This document shows positions 23,239-31,869 of a DNA stretch of 54,421 bases, one piece after another. Both the position numbers and the translations under genes were made by a program. Under the pieces are notes generated by a model. It was not told the origin of the DNA. It saw only the letters and a program-made list of their open reading frames with translations, and searched no databases. Position 1 is the stretch's first letter. Every line of letters begins with the position of its first letter. Origin of the DNA: an uncultured Clostridia bacterium (GTDB lineage Bacteria; Bacillota; Clostridia; Oscillospirales; CAG-272); the NCBI GenBank assembly GCA_947630625.1, contig CANRIL010000017.1, forward strand, positions 1-54,421, in the 5' to 3' direction.

Positions 23239-25140
23239 ATGGGCAGAGAAGGCAGACATATGAGGTCGGCAAAGAAGGCTGCCGAGAGCCTTGAAGGCGG
23301 AATATTCGGGCGCATCTTTACGTCGTACGGCAAGATCGACCGGATGTGGCGCGGCGGCGCGATACCGGCAATGTTTTCGCGGATGCGCGTTATACGCGCG
23401 CTTTCGAAGGCGCGGATAGCGGTGGCGCATTCGATCGAGGACAGCGCGATTTTGCGCGCCGTCGGCAAGCTTGCGTCGTCGATGCCGTGGCTGACGATGC
23501 GGTCATACGGCACGTTCCTCTTTTCGTTCGGATTTTATATATCTATAGTTTTTGCGATAAAGGCGATCGCGACGAGCCTGACGGCGGAATATGACGCGCT
23601 CGTGAGCGGGATCGTTCTGATGCTAGGCTCCGTTCCGCTGCTGCTTTCGAGAAAGACGTTTGCGGGCGCTGTCGCGTCGAGCCGGTTCATGTCGTATCTC
23701 GCGTTTGATATTCTCGGCTACAGGCGCGAGGCGGCTGACACGGGACACGCGCCGCGCAGCCGGTCTGACGTGATGTTCCTGTTCGGCATGATCGCCGGGC
23801 TTCTGACGTTTTTCTTTACGCCGGGACTGATAATAGGCGCGTTTTTATCGCTTTTGCTTTTATATATCGTTTTTGCAAAGCCGGAGACGGGGATAATAAT
23901 CCTTTTCAGCATGTTCCCGTTCTTTTCGGATCGTCTTCTGGCGTCGCTGACGGCGCTCATACTCGCGTCATATCTCATAAAGCTGATATGCGGCAGACGC
24001 ACGCTTGAGCTCGATTTTGCAGACACTTTTATGCTCCTTTTCTTCCTGCTCATGGCGGCGGCGGAAGCGTTCAATTACGGCGCCGGGACCTCGCACCACG
24101 GCGGGGTGATGTCGCTGCTCTACATGACGCCGTATTTTCTCACCGTCAATCTCATAAAAAATCAGGCGTGGCGCAACAGACTGATGCGGGCGATGATGTT
24201 CGGCGGTTCCTCGATGGCGGTCGTAAGCATCTGTTCCGTCTTTGTCGGCGAGGTGTCGGAGGCGGCGGCGGGGATCGGCTCGGAATTCGTTCATACGCTG
24301 CTGTCGTGGGGCGCGGATATTGCGTCCTGCGCCGGTATATCCGTATTTTATCTCGCGATGATGATGCCGGTCATGATGGGGTACGTGCTCCAGCGCGGGA
24401 TCGGCGGAAAGCGGTTCAACATGATCTTTTTCTCGGCGGTCGTGATCGCGGCGGCGGTCATGACGATGTCGCGCGGGCTCTGGTTCGGGGCTGCCGTCGG
24501 GATCGCGGTCATGCTGTTCATAATCGATCTGCGGCTCTCGCTCATCCCGCTTGCCGCTGTGGTTTTGATACCGCTTTCGGCGGCAGTCCTGCCGGCAAAC
24601 GTCCGCGGATATATTACAGAGCTCTTTGATATTTCCGGCTCGCTGACGCAGAGACGCGTCGGTATAAGACAGATCTCGGGCGGCATTTTCTTCGATAACT
24701 TCTTCGGCGGCATCGGCCGCGGCGACGGCGTATTTTATACGATATACGACGCTTATTCGTCGGTCGGCGCGTCGGCGGACAACAGCCAGAGCCTGTTTTT
24801 GCAGATAGGCATCGAGCTCGGCGTCGTGGGGCTGTTCGTGTTCCTCATGGCGATGCTGCTCCTGCTCATAAAATTGTTTACGGGCGCAAAATTCGGGAAA
24901 AACAGAACGCAGCAGCTCTGTTCCGGTTCGCTTGCCGCCGGGCTCATAGCGGCTCTCGCCGCCGGTATCTCAAATCAGATCTGGGTCGACGGGAGGATGT
25001 TGTTCTTATTCTTCATGTTTGCGGGAGCTGCGTCCGCGTACAGCGCCGGCACCGTGCCGACGGACGAGGGGATGACGGACAGGACAGGCGCTGCGGGAGA
25101 CGGGACATCGTCGTCTGTCGATATCAGATTCGGAAATTGA
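23239..25140 (+). CDS. O-antigen ligase/polymerase-like membrane protein
   Basis: A 633-residue protein with an N-terminal cytosolic part (about 85 residues) and eleven or so membrane helices. A large extracytoplasmic loop near residues 475-520 contains FFGGIGRGDGVFY and ADNSQSLFLQIGIELG, the sort of motif seen in the Wzy/WaaL (O-antigen ligase) superfamily. In Gram-positive bacteria such proteins polymerise or attach cell surface glycans. The two genes that follow encode DUF4330-like membrane proteins, a neighbourhood I associate with this family in Clostridia. SD GGGGGGTGA lies before ATG. Confidence 0.75.
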   Translation: MGREGRHMRSAKKAAESLEGGIFGRIFTSYGKIDRMWRGGAIPAMFSRMRVIRALSKARIAVAHSIEDSAILRAVGKLASSMPWLTMRSYGTFLFSFGFYISIVFAIKAIATSLTAEYDALVSGIVLMLGSVPLLLSRKTFAGAVASSRFMSYLAFDILGYRREAADTGHAPRSRSDVMFLFGMIAGLLTFFFTPGLIIGAFLSLLLLYIVFAKPETGIIILFSMFPFFSDRLLASLTALILASYLIKLICGRRTLELDFADTFMLLFFLLMAAAEAFNYGAGTSHHGGVMSLLYMTPYFLTVNLIKNQAWRNRLMRAMMFGGSSMAVVSICSVFVGEVSEAAAGIGSEFVHTLLSWGADIASCAGISVFYLAMMMPVMMGYVLQRGIGGKRFNMIFFSAVVIAAAVMTMSRGLWFGAAVGIAVMLFIIDLRLSLIPLAAVVLIPLSAAVLPANVRGYITELFDISGSLTQRRVGIRQISGGIFFDNFFGGIGRGDGVFYTIYDAYSSVGASADNSQSLFLQIGIELGVVGLFVFLMAMLLLLIKLFTGAKFGKNRTQQLCSGSLAAGLIAALAAGISNQIWVDGRMLFLFFMFAGAASAYSAGTVPTDEGMTDRTGAAGDGTSSSVDIRFGN

Positions 25141-25194
25141 CAAAGGAAAGGACGGCGCTCCTTTGCACCTCTTTTTGGGCGGGGCGGATAACAG

Positions 25195-25629
25195 ATGGCT
25201 GAAAATAAAAACAAACGACGCGTGTCCGTGACCGCGGTCGATCTGATAATTATCGCGGCGCTCCTGCTTACGGGATTTTTCACGTACAGGTATGTGTTCA
25301 GCGATCCTGTCGGCGAGACGTTTGAGCTTGACTATGTCGTAAAGGTGTCGGCGGTCAGGTCTGAGCTTTCGGAAAAGATAGCGGTCGGCGACGAGGTATA
25401 CAGCGAGGACGGAGCATATATGGGGCGCGTCACGGCGTATGAGTCGCGGGGCGCCGTCATGGGAACGACCGGGCAGACGATACCGGACAGGTCTGACTTG
25501 CAGATAACGATCGAGGCTGTGGCAGACAGCGGCGGGCTTGTTTCCGGCAACGAGATATACGTCGGGCGCGAGCTTTCCATGTATACGACCGGGCTCTTTT
25601 TCGAGGGCGTCTGCATCAGCGTCAGATAA
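25195..25629 (+). CDS. DUF4330-like membrane-anchored protein
   Basis: A 144-residue protein with one N-terminal membrane helix (about residues 15-32) and an extracytoplasmic beta-rich domain starting FELDYVVKVSAV. It contains KIAVGDEVYSEDGAYMGRV, a short turn-rich motif typical of DUF4330. Its function is unknown. It is related to the next protein in layout, and both follow the O-antigen-ligase-like gene, suggesting a role in the same envelope glycan process (inference). Confidence 0.75.
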   Translation: MAENKNKRRVSVTAVDLIIIAALLLTGFFTYRYVFSDPVGETFELDYVVKVSAVRSELSEKIAVGDEVYSEDGAYMGRVTAYESRGAVMGTTGQTIPDRSDLQITIEAVADSGGLVSGNEIYVGRELSMYTTGLFFEGVCISVR

Positions 25630-25649
25630 AGCGTTTGGGGGAATATGTG

Positions 25650-26156
25650 ATGAAGGGAAAAAAGCTTGCTTTCGGAGTGCTTGACATATTTCTGATCCTT
25701 GTCGTCGTCCTTTCGGCGGCGGGGGTGGCGGTGCGCTGCGTGCTGACGGACAAAAACGGCATCCTTGCCGTGACCCCGGAAAGGACTTCGGCGGCGGTGC
25801 AGATATTGATAGAGGGGATCGAAAATTCATCCTCGGACTTCTTTTCCGAAAACGCCGTTTTCACGGTCGGCGACCATGACGAAAGCGGGCGGCTCATGTC
25901 CGTGACGGTGCAGCCGGCGGAATATTATAAGGAAAACGAAAAGGGCGAGCTTGAGATTGCCTATGAGGATGAGGAAAACGGCAGGCGCGATGTCCGCTGC
26001 ACTGTCGTTGTCGAAGGATATTACCGGGACGGCATTTTCATGCTGGGCGGCGCGACCCCGATGCTGCCGGGAGCGGAGGTAAAACTTTCCGGCAGCGGCG
26101 TCGTTGCAACGGCGCTGATAATCGACACCGCGCCGATAGAAGAACATAAATCGTGA
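25650..26156 (+). CDS. Second DUF4330-like membrane-anchored protein
   Basis: A 168-residue protein with one N-terminal helix (about residues 10-27) and an outside domain with the same order of strands as its neighbour, including VFTVGDHDESGRLMSV. Start ATG 25650 has GGGGGAA eight bases upstream; TTG 25635 is less likely. It probably arose by duplication of the previous gene or shares its family. Function unknown. Confidence 0.7.
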   Translation: MKGKKLAFGVLDIFLILVVVLSAAGVAVRCVLTDKNGILAVTPERTSAAVQILIEGIENSSSDFFSENAVFTVGDHDESGRLMSVTVQPAEYYKENEKGELEIAYEDEENGRRDVRCTVVVEGYYRDGIFMLGGATPMLPGAEVKLSGSGVVATALIIDTAPIEEHKS

Positions 26157-26210
26157 AAAATCGCCCAAAATGAAAGCGCCGTGACCTCGAAAATACATGA
26201 ATATCTACTA

Positions 26211-26239
26211 TTGATTTTAAGAGCGCCGTTTGCTATAAT
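26211..26239 (+). promoter_or_regulatory. Promoter of the HPr gene
   Basis: TTGATT (26211-26216) and TATAAT (26234-26239), spacer 17 bases. A small hairpin, GTAGC/GCTAC, lies near the start of the transcript. Confidence 0.75.
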
Positions 26240-26293
26240 GATGTAGCATCTAGGCTACGTCTGCCGGATGTACTTCTTAAATCGGAGGATGTA

Positions 26294-26557
26294 ATGATTT
26301 CTCGCACCGTAAAGGTTGAAAATGCCGTGGGACTTCATGCCCGCCCGGCTACATATTTTATACAGAAGGCAAACAGCTATGTAAGTTCCATTCTGATCGA
26401 ATGCGGCGGTGGAAAGGTCAACGCGAAGAGCCTGCTCGGTGTGCTTTCACTCGGTATTACTCAGGACTCTGAGATCACGCTGACGGCGACGGGGCCCGAC
26501 GAAAATGAAGCTGTTGACGGGCTTGTGGCATTGATCGAAGCAGGTTTCTCCGAATAA
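26294..26557 (+). CDS. ptsH: HPr phosphocarrier protein
   Basis: Carries phosphate from enzyme I to sugar permeases of the phosphotransferase system and, in Firmicutes, signals carbon status. At 87 residues it has the active histidine H15 in GLHARPA and the regulatory serine S46 in NAKSLLGVLSLG, the target of HPr kinase. It is therefore a true HPr rather than Crh, which lacks the histidine. SD GGAGG. It is a single-gene unit with its own promoter; ptsI does not follow. Confidence 0.93.
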   Translation: MISRTVKVENAVGLHARPATYFIQKANSYVSSILIECGGGKVNAKSLLGVLSLGITQDSEITLTATGPDENEAVDGLVALIEAGFSE

Positions 26558-26590
26558 TTCCTGCGAGGGTACGTCAATAATGAAACTGAT

Positions 26591-26617
26591 GCGGACGCGA
26601 ACACCACTCGCGTCCGC
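26591..26617 (+). terminator. Hairpin between ptsH and uvrC
   Basis: GCGGACGCGA and TCGCGTCCGC form ten perfect pairs over a seven-base loop, followed by TTTGCTGT. The weak T tract suggests partial termination. Confidence 0.55.
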
Positions 26618-26647
26618 TTTGCTGTAAGATAGAGGCGGAGGCATTTT

Positions 26648-28534
26648 ATGAAGCGGACGGAAGATGAAAAAAACGAGCGGCTGGAGCGGCTTTTTCGCGC
26701 CGCCTCCGAGCTGCCGTTCTGCCCGGGCGTTTATATCATGCGCGACAGGACAGGACGCGTCATATATGTCGGAAAATCGCGCGCTCTGCGCGCGCGCGTC
26801 TCGCAGTATTTTGCGAATACGGAGCACGCGGTCAAGACGGAGCGCATGGTGTCGCTTGTCGAGTCGTTTGACACGATCATATGCAAGACCGAGATCGAGG
26901 CGCTGACGCTTGAAAATTCGCTCATAAAGCAGTATGAGCCGAAGTACAACATAAAGCTCAAGGACGCGAAATCGTATCCGTATATCAAGATAAACATGGC
27001 GGAAGATTTCCCCGTCCCGTTTATGACGCGCAGGCGCGGCGGCGAAAGCTCGCGTGAGGCGCTTTACTTTGGCCCTTATTCAAGCGCGGGCGCCGTGCGC
27101 GACATCATTTCTTCCCTTGAGAGGGCGTTTATGCTGCCGGCGTGCAAGCATGAGTTCCCGCGCGATATCGGCAAGGTCGGGAGCTGCGTGTACGACCAGA
27201 TGGGGAGATGCGTGGGCGTGTGCCGCGGGCTGGTCTCGTCGGCGGAATATAAAGCTTCGCTGCACGACATTATATCGGTGCTGCGAGGCGATGTCGGGAG
27301 CGCGCAGGCAGACCTTGAAGCACGGATGATGAAATACGCGGAAGAGGAAAATTTTGAGGCGGCGGCGCGTTGCCGGGACAGCATCTCGGCGCTCGGCAGA
27401 CTGAAGGAGCGCCAGCATGTCGTCGCGTCCCCTGAAACGGAGCGGGACGTGATCGCGTATTATGCCGACCCTGACGGGATATGTTCGTGCGCGACGCTCG
27501 TCGTCATCAGGGGCGGCGCGGTTGCCGACAAGCAGAGCTACGAATTCGGCGCGGCGCAGCTCATGGACGAAAACGGGATATCGGGCGAGGGAGGCCTTGC
27601 GGAGTTTGTGACGATGCTGTATTCGCAGCGCGAATATATCCCGCATGAGGTGCTGATCTCGTTTACGCTTGACGGAGAGGAACGCGAGCTTCTGTCGGAA
27701 TATCTGACGGAGCGCGCCGGGCACCGCGTCACGGTCAGGACTCCCGAACGCGGAGAGGGCAAAAAGCTCGCTCTGATGGCGGAGGAGAACGCGCGGGTCG
27801 CCGCAGAACAGTATAAGTCGCGCGCGAAAAGGGACACGGCGACGGCGGTCAAGCTGGCGGAGCTTCTGGCGCTTGAGGTAGTCCCGGAGCGGATAGAGTG
27901 TTACGACATCTCAAATCTCGGAGGCGAACATATCACCGCCGGCATGATAGTTTCCGAGGGCGGCAAGCTCAAAAAGTCAGATTACAGGCTGTTCCGCATC
28001 GAGGGAAACGGCGCTCCCGACGATTACGCGTCTATGGCGGAGGCAATAGAGCGGCGTCTGGCGCATACGGAGTGGGGGCCATATCCCGACCTGATCCTGC
28101 TTGACGGCGGCGCGGGACACGTCTCGACTGTAAGGCAGGTCGCCGGGAAGGCGGGAGTTGATGTGCCGATATTCGGCATGGTGAAGGATGAGCACCACAA
28201 GACGAGGGCGCTTATAGGCGAGCACGAGGGCGAGGAGATAGGGATCGCGCGCGAACAGGCGGTGTTCCAGTTCATATACAGGCTCCAGGAGGAAGTGCAC
28301 AGATTCACCATCTCAAATATGAAGAAGGCGAAGTCGAAAACGCTGCGCCGCTCGGCGCTGACGGCGGTGCACGGCATCGGAGATGCAAAGGCAAAACAGA
28401 TAATGTCGCATTTCGGGACGCTTGCAAAGCTTCGCGCCGCGACAAAGGAGGAAATTTCCGCCGTCCGCGGCATAAGCGGCAAAAATGCGGAGGACGTTTA
28501 CGCGTTTTTACACAGGGAGGATGATAAAGAATGA
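26648..28534 (+). CDS. uvrC: Excinuclease ABC subunit C
   Basis: Makes the two incisions of nucleotide excision repair in complex with UvrB and DNA. At 628 residues all parts are present: GIY-YIG nuclease (residues about 25-105, GVYIMRD and VIYVGKS), UvrB-binding UVR motif (MMKYAEEENFEAAARCRD, near 222), RNase H-like endonuclease (CYDISNLGGEH near 420; LILLDGGAGHV near 482) and C-terminal helix-hairpin-helix repeats (AVHGIGDAKAKQI). The stop overlaps the rsmD start. uvrA and uvrB are not in the window. Confidence 0.97.
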   Translation: MKRTEDEKNERLERLFRAASELPFCPGVYIMRDRTGRVIYVGKSRALRARVSQYFANTEHAVKTERMVSLVESFDTIICKTEIEALTLENSLIKQYEPKYNIKLKDAKSYPYIKINMAEDFPVPFMTRRRGGESSREALYFGPYSSAGAVRDIISSLERAFMLPACKHEFPRDIGKVGSCVYDQMGRCVGVCRGLVSSAEYKASLHDIISVLRGDVGSAQADLEARMMKYAEEENFEAAARCRDSISALGRLKERQHVVASPETERDVIAYYADPDGICSCATLVVIRGGAVADKQSYEFGAAQLMDENGISGEGGLAEFVTMLYSQREYIPHEVLISFTLDGEERELLSEYLTERAGHRVTVRTPERGEGKKLALMAEENARVAAEQYKSRAKRDTATAVKLAELLALEVVPERIECYDISNLGGEHITAGMIVSEGGKLKKSDYRLFRIEGNGAPDDYASMAEAIERRLAHTEWGPYPDLILLDGGAGHVSTVRQVAGKAGVDVPIFGMVKDEHHKTRALIGEHEGEEIGIAREQAVFQFIYRLQEEVHRFTISNMKKAKSKTLRRSALTAVHGIGDAKAKQIMSHFGTLAKLRAATKEEISAVRGISGKNAEDVYAFLHREDDKE

Positions 28535-29097
28535 GGATAATAACGGGAACTGCGCGCGGCACGAGACTCGCGACGCTTGAGGGAGAGAACACACGTCCGA
28601 CGGGAGAACGCGTCAAGGAAGCGGTGTTCTCGATGATACAGTTCGACATCGAGGGCAGGCGCGTGCTTGATCTGTTCGGCGGTTCGGGACAGCTCGCGCT
28701 CGAGGCGCTGTCGCGCGGCGCCGAGGGAGCCGTCATAATCGACTCAGCCCCCGAAGCCGTTGAAATAATCAAGGCAAACGCAAAGGCGACGAAGCTCTTT
28801 GACAGGTGCCGGATCTCGGCGATGGAGTACGAGCCGTTTCTGCGCCGCGCCGCCGGGAGAGAGAGCTTTGACATAATTTTTCTCGACCCGCCGTATAAAA
28901 GCGACTACATGACGCGGGCGCTGTCGCTGATCGCGTCAGGCGGCATCGCAAAGCGCGGGGCGCACATAATCTGCGAGCACGGGGACGGCGACGTTTTCAG
29001 AGGCGACGCGGAGCTTGCGGCGAAATACGAAGTAAAAAAGCGGTCGAACTACGGCCGCGCGAATATAACGGTGCTGACCCCGGCCGAGGAAGCGTGA
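28531..29097 (+). CDS. rsmD: 16S rRNA (guanine966-N2)-methyltransferase
   Basis: Methylates G966 of 16S rRNA. The 188-residue Rossmann methyltransferase starts MRIITGTARGTRL. The SAM-binding loop is LDLFGGSGQLALEALSRGA and the catalytic motif IIFLDPPYK (DPPY). ATG overlaps the uvrC stop (ATGA). The order rsmD-coaD is conserved in many Firmicutes. Confidence 0.94.
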   Translation: MRIITGTARGTRLATLEGENTRPTGERVKEAVFSMIQFDIEGRRVLDLFGGSGQLALEALSRGAEGAVIIDSAPEAVEIIKANAKATKLFDRCRISAMEYEPFLRRAAGRESFDIIFLDPPYKSDYMTRALSLIASGGIAKRGAHIICEHGDGDVFRGDAELAAKYEVKKRSNYGRANITVLTPAEEA

Positions 29098-29137
29098 TGA
29101 TGAAACTTGGGAAAATATTTCGACGGAGGTGACGGTG

Positions 29138-29692
29138 ATGGCGGAAATAGATATGACCGCGGCGAATGAAGCGGGCGCGGCTTTTGCGAAAAAAGCCGTT
29201 TTCACGGGCAGTTTTGACCCGTTTACGAAGGGACACCTCGATATTGTCCGCCGCGCGGCACGGATATTCGATGAAATAACGGTCGCGATCTGCGTCAACA
29301 CGGAGAAGGCGGGCGGCATGTTTACGCCTGAGGAACGCGTTTTGATCGCTGAAAAATCCATCGAAACGCTCAAAATGGAAGTAAATTGTACAATAAAGTC
29401 GGAAATTTGCCCCAATCTGCTCGCCAATTTTGCCGCAGAGCGCGGTATCGGCGTAATAATTCGCGGCGCTCGCACAGCGGGCGAATTTGAGTATGAGGTG
29501 CAGATGGCGGAGGTGAACAGAGCGCTCGCGGGGCTTGAGAGCGTAATATTCCCCGCGTCGCCGAAGCTCGCGTTCATCAGCTCGACGGTGGCGCGCGACA
29601 TGATCATATACGGCCGCCCCGAGGTCGCGCTTGCGGACGGAGCGGCAGAGCTGGCGTGCAGGTTCATGGCGGAAAAATCAGGGAAATCATAA
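29138..29692 (+). CDS. coaD: Phosphopantetheine adenylyltransferase
   Basis: Transfers AMP from ATP to 4'-phosphopantetheine in coenzyme A synthesis. Signature FTGSFDPFTKGHLDIV carries the TxGH-like nucleotide site, and ISSTVARDM the second ATP-binding motif. At 184 residues it is about 20 longer than usual because of an N-terminal extension (MAEIDMTAANEAGAAFAK) before the first strand. The start at 29138 is fixed by GGAGGTGA. A strong terminator follows, closing the group that runs from uvrC. Confidence 0.94.
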   Translation: MAEIDMTAANEAGAAFAKKAVFTGSFDPFTKGHLDIVRRAARIFDEITVAICVNTEKAGGMFTPEERVLIAEKSIETLKMEVNCTIKSEICPNLLANFAAERGIGVIIRGARTAGEFEYEVQMAEVNRALAGLESVIFPASPKLAFISSTVARDMIIYGRPEVALADGAAELACRFMAEKSGKS

Positions 29693-29783
29693 CAAAAGCT
29701 GCTCCGAAAGGCATGAACATAAGCCAAGTGGCTGCGCGTATTCATGCCGGAAACATATAAAAAACAGCACAAATTAAAAGGAA

Positions 29784-29838
29784 ATCGGGCTGCTGCCCGC
29801 GTCTTCCGGCGCGGGCATCAGCCCGATATTTTATTTTT
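29784..29838 (+). terminator. Strong terminator after coaD
   Basis: ATCGGGCTG and TGCCCGCG pair with CGCGGGCA and CAGCCCGAT over a short loop (29784-29825), followed by ATTTTATTTTT. One internal mismatch. Confidence 0.88.
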
Positions 29839-30180
29839 CGCGAAAAGCCGGTCGTCAGCCCAAAATCGGGCAAATGTCGGAATATGGCCATCTTGCGGCG
29901 GGGTGCTCACGTGAGCCGCCGGTGCAAAAAAGCGACGGATCGGGGACTTATGAAGCGCTTGCTGCGCGATCTGCGGCGGGAAATTCGCGGTGTCCGCCAT
30001 CTCCCGCACGCATTCGCACGCATCGCCGGAAATGAATATTTCCGGCGATAATCTGCAAAGACATTCTCCCGCCGCGGCGCGAGAATGCGCGATCGGTGAC
30101 ATTTTCCGCCGCGATAAATGACGCCCCGCGGCGGACGGTGACGAAAACCGAGACAGGGCATAAAAAAACATCGGAAAAAC
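29839..30180. other. Gene-free block of consecutive perfect hairpins
   Basis: No convincing gene lies between coaD and mraZ. Instead there are several strong palindromes in a row: 29895-29920 around CTCACGTGAG; 30022-30033 with 30038-30049 (12 perfect pairs, ATCGCCGGAAAT, loop GAAT); 30062-30068 with 30081-30087 (CATTCTC/GAGAATG) enclosing CGCCGCGGCG; and 30106-30113 with 30127-30134 (CCGCCGCG/CGCGGCGG). This is either a structured RNA or a cluster of palindromic repeats. No promoter for such an RNA was identified. Confidence 0.55.
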
Positions 30181-30205
30181 GCCCCTCTTTTTTTAGTAGA
30201 GTGGC

Positions 30206-30266
30206 TTGACTTAAAAGCGACATCCCTGTATAATACAAGTAAAGTGGTGTGAAGTGGTGCGTGGTG
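30206..30266 (+). promoter_or_regulatory. dcw promoter with MraZ-binding repeats
   Basis: TTGACT (30206-30211) and TATAAT (30229-30234), spacer 17 bases, start near 30241. Just downstream GTGGTG occurs three times (30244, 30254, 30261), the first two in a 10-base register as AAAGTGGTGT/GAAGTGGTGC. MraZ is known to bind repeated GTG-containing boxes at its own promoter, so this is the probable autoregulatory site. Confidence 0.8.
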
Positions 30267-30313
30267 ACACTGACGAACACCGGGCATGAATGAGAAAGGG
30301 GAACGCGGGCGCT

Positions 30314-30739
30314 ATGATGTGCTTTCTGGGTGAATTCCAGCAGGTGATGGACAGCAAAAACCGTATTTTTATTCCGTCCAAGTACCGCGAGATGATAGGC
30401 GACCGCGTTTACATCTCCTGCAATGTTGACGGGTGCCTCTCGGTTTATTCCGAGGAGGGGTGGCAGAAGTACACGGACAAGCTGCTCGCCCTGCCGTCGA
30501 CGGCGGGGTCGGCGATCATGCGCTTTGTATTTTCCACGGCGATGGACGCGAAGCCCGATTCACAGGGGCGCGTCGTTCTGACGCAGGCGCTGCGCGACCA
30601 TGCGGGACTCACGAAGGATATATACGTCATCGGCGCCGGCGATCACGCCGAGATCTGGGACAAGGAGCGCCGCGACAAGGACAAGAGTTCCGAAAAGACG
30701 GCGGAGCTCATCAGCTTCCTTAAGGAAGTAAGCTTCTGA
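30314..30739 (+). CDS. mraZ: Transcriptional regulator MraZ
   Basis: First gene of the division and cell wall cluster; represses its own promoter and can modulate the cluster. At 141 residues it has two AbrB-like swapped-hairpin repeats, each with the DxxxR motif: DSKNR near residue 15 and DSQGR near residue 87. The start is uncertain: ATG 30314 or 30317 gives the usual MraZ N-terminus (CFLGEFQQVMDSK), while ATG 30290 would add eight residues. The stop overlaps the rsmH ATG by one base. Confidence 0.94.
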   Translation: MMCFLGEFQQVMDSKNRIFIPSKYREMIGDRVYISCNVDGCLSVYSEEGWQKYTDKLLALPSTAGSAIMRFVFSTAMDAKPDSQGRVVLTQALRDHAGLTKDIYVIGAGDHAEIWDKERRDKDKSSEKTAELISFLKEVSF

Positions 30740-31797
30740 TGGAAGCCTTGGAAAAAAACACGAATCCGAGAGCGGGGGATGAAACGGCACATCCCGCGCG
30801 AGACTATAGAAACAGACAGGTCGGCGGTGCGGAAGTATCGGAGCCAGCTCCCGTATTTTCGCATCTGCCGGTCATGCTGCCCGAATGTATTGACGCCCTC
30901 AATGTAAGACCCGACGGAATTTACGTAGACGGGACGGCGGGCGGCGGCGGGCACAGCTCGGCGATCGCGGAGCGGCTCACGGGCGGCAGGCTCATCTCGA
31001 TAGACCGCGACAGCGAGGCGATAGAGGCGTGTCGGCAGCGGCTTATGCCGTTCGGCGAGCGGGTGACGCTCGTGCACGACAATTACAGGAATCTTGAATG
31101 TATACTCGGTGAGCTCGGGATCGGGAAAATCGACGGCGCGCTTTTCGACCTCGGCGTCAGCTCACATCAGATAGACACGGAAGAACGCGGATTTTCCTAC
31201 ATCCGCCCCGACGCGCCGCTCGACATGAGGATGTCGAGAGAGGACAGGCTGACGGCATACGACGTTGTTAACGGATACGCGGAGGAAGAGCTCCGCCGCA
31301 TTATTTTTGAGTACGGAGAAGAAAAATTCGCCGCGCGGATCGCGGCAAGGATCGTAAAGACGCGCGAGGCGTCCCCGATAAAGACAACGGGAGAGCTCTC
31401 CGAGCTCGTCAAATCGGTCATTCCGGCAGCTTCTGTGGAGCGCGGCTCGCACCCGGCGAAGCGGACGTTTCAGGCGATAAGGATCGAGGTCAACGGCGAG
31501 CTTGACGGGATAGAACCGGCGATAAGGGCGGCGTGCGGCGCGCTTTCACCCGGCGGAAGGATCGCGGTTCTGACGTTTCATTCGCTCGAAGACAGGATCG
31601 TGAAGCGCGTGTTCGCGGAGCTCGCGAAGGGGTGCGTGTGTCCTCCGGATTTTCCGGTCTGCGTCTGCGGCAGAAAGCCGGAGATAAAGCTGCTCAACAA
31701 AAAGCCCATAGTCGCCGGGGAAAAGGAGTTATCCTTAAACCCGAGGGCAAAGAGCGCAAAGCTCCGCGCAGCCGAAAAACTCCCAAATACATTATAG
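30739..31797 (+). CDS. rsmH: 16S rRNA (cytosine1402-N4)-methyltransferase
   Basis: Methylates C1402 in the decoding centre. At 352 residues it is longer than the usual 310 because of a charged N-terminal extension of about 40 residues before FSHLPVMLPECIDAL. The SAM site is YVDGTAGGGGHSSAI and the catalytic region contains LFDLGVSSHQID; HPAKRTFQAIRIEVN and TFHSLEDRIVKRVF are family signatures. Translation is coupled to mraZ (TGATG). Confidence 0.95.
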   Translation: MEALEKNTNPRAGDETAHPARDYRNRQVGGAEVSEPAPVFSHLPVMLPECIDALNVRPDGIYVDGTAGGGGHSSAIAERLTGGRLISIDRDSEAIEACRQRLMPFGERVTLVHDNYRNLECILGELGIGKIDGALFDLGVSSHQIDTEERGFSYIRPDAPLDMRMSREDRLTAYDVVNGYAEEELRRIIFEYGEEKFAARIAARIVKTREASPIKTTGELSELVKSVIPAASVERGSHPAKRTFQAIRIEVNGELDGIEPAIRAACGALSPGGRIAVLTFHSLEDRIVKRVFAELAKGCVCPPDFPVCVCGRKPEIKLLNKKPIVAGEKELSLNPRAKSAKLRAAEKLPNTL

Positions 31798-31869
31798 CAT
31801 ATTTTTTCACGGAATTAAAGAAATATTTACAAAAATCAGAATTCACAAAAGAAAGGACAAGCCGGCAAA

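Noticed and set aside
29818-30287. Leftward frames of 110-126 residues before mraZ
   Set aside because: They overlap one another in different frames across consecutive hairpins, and none has a ribosome site or domain pattern.
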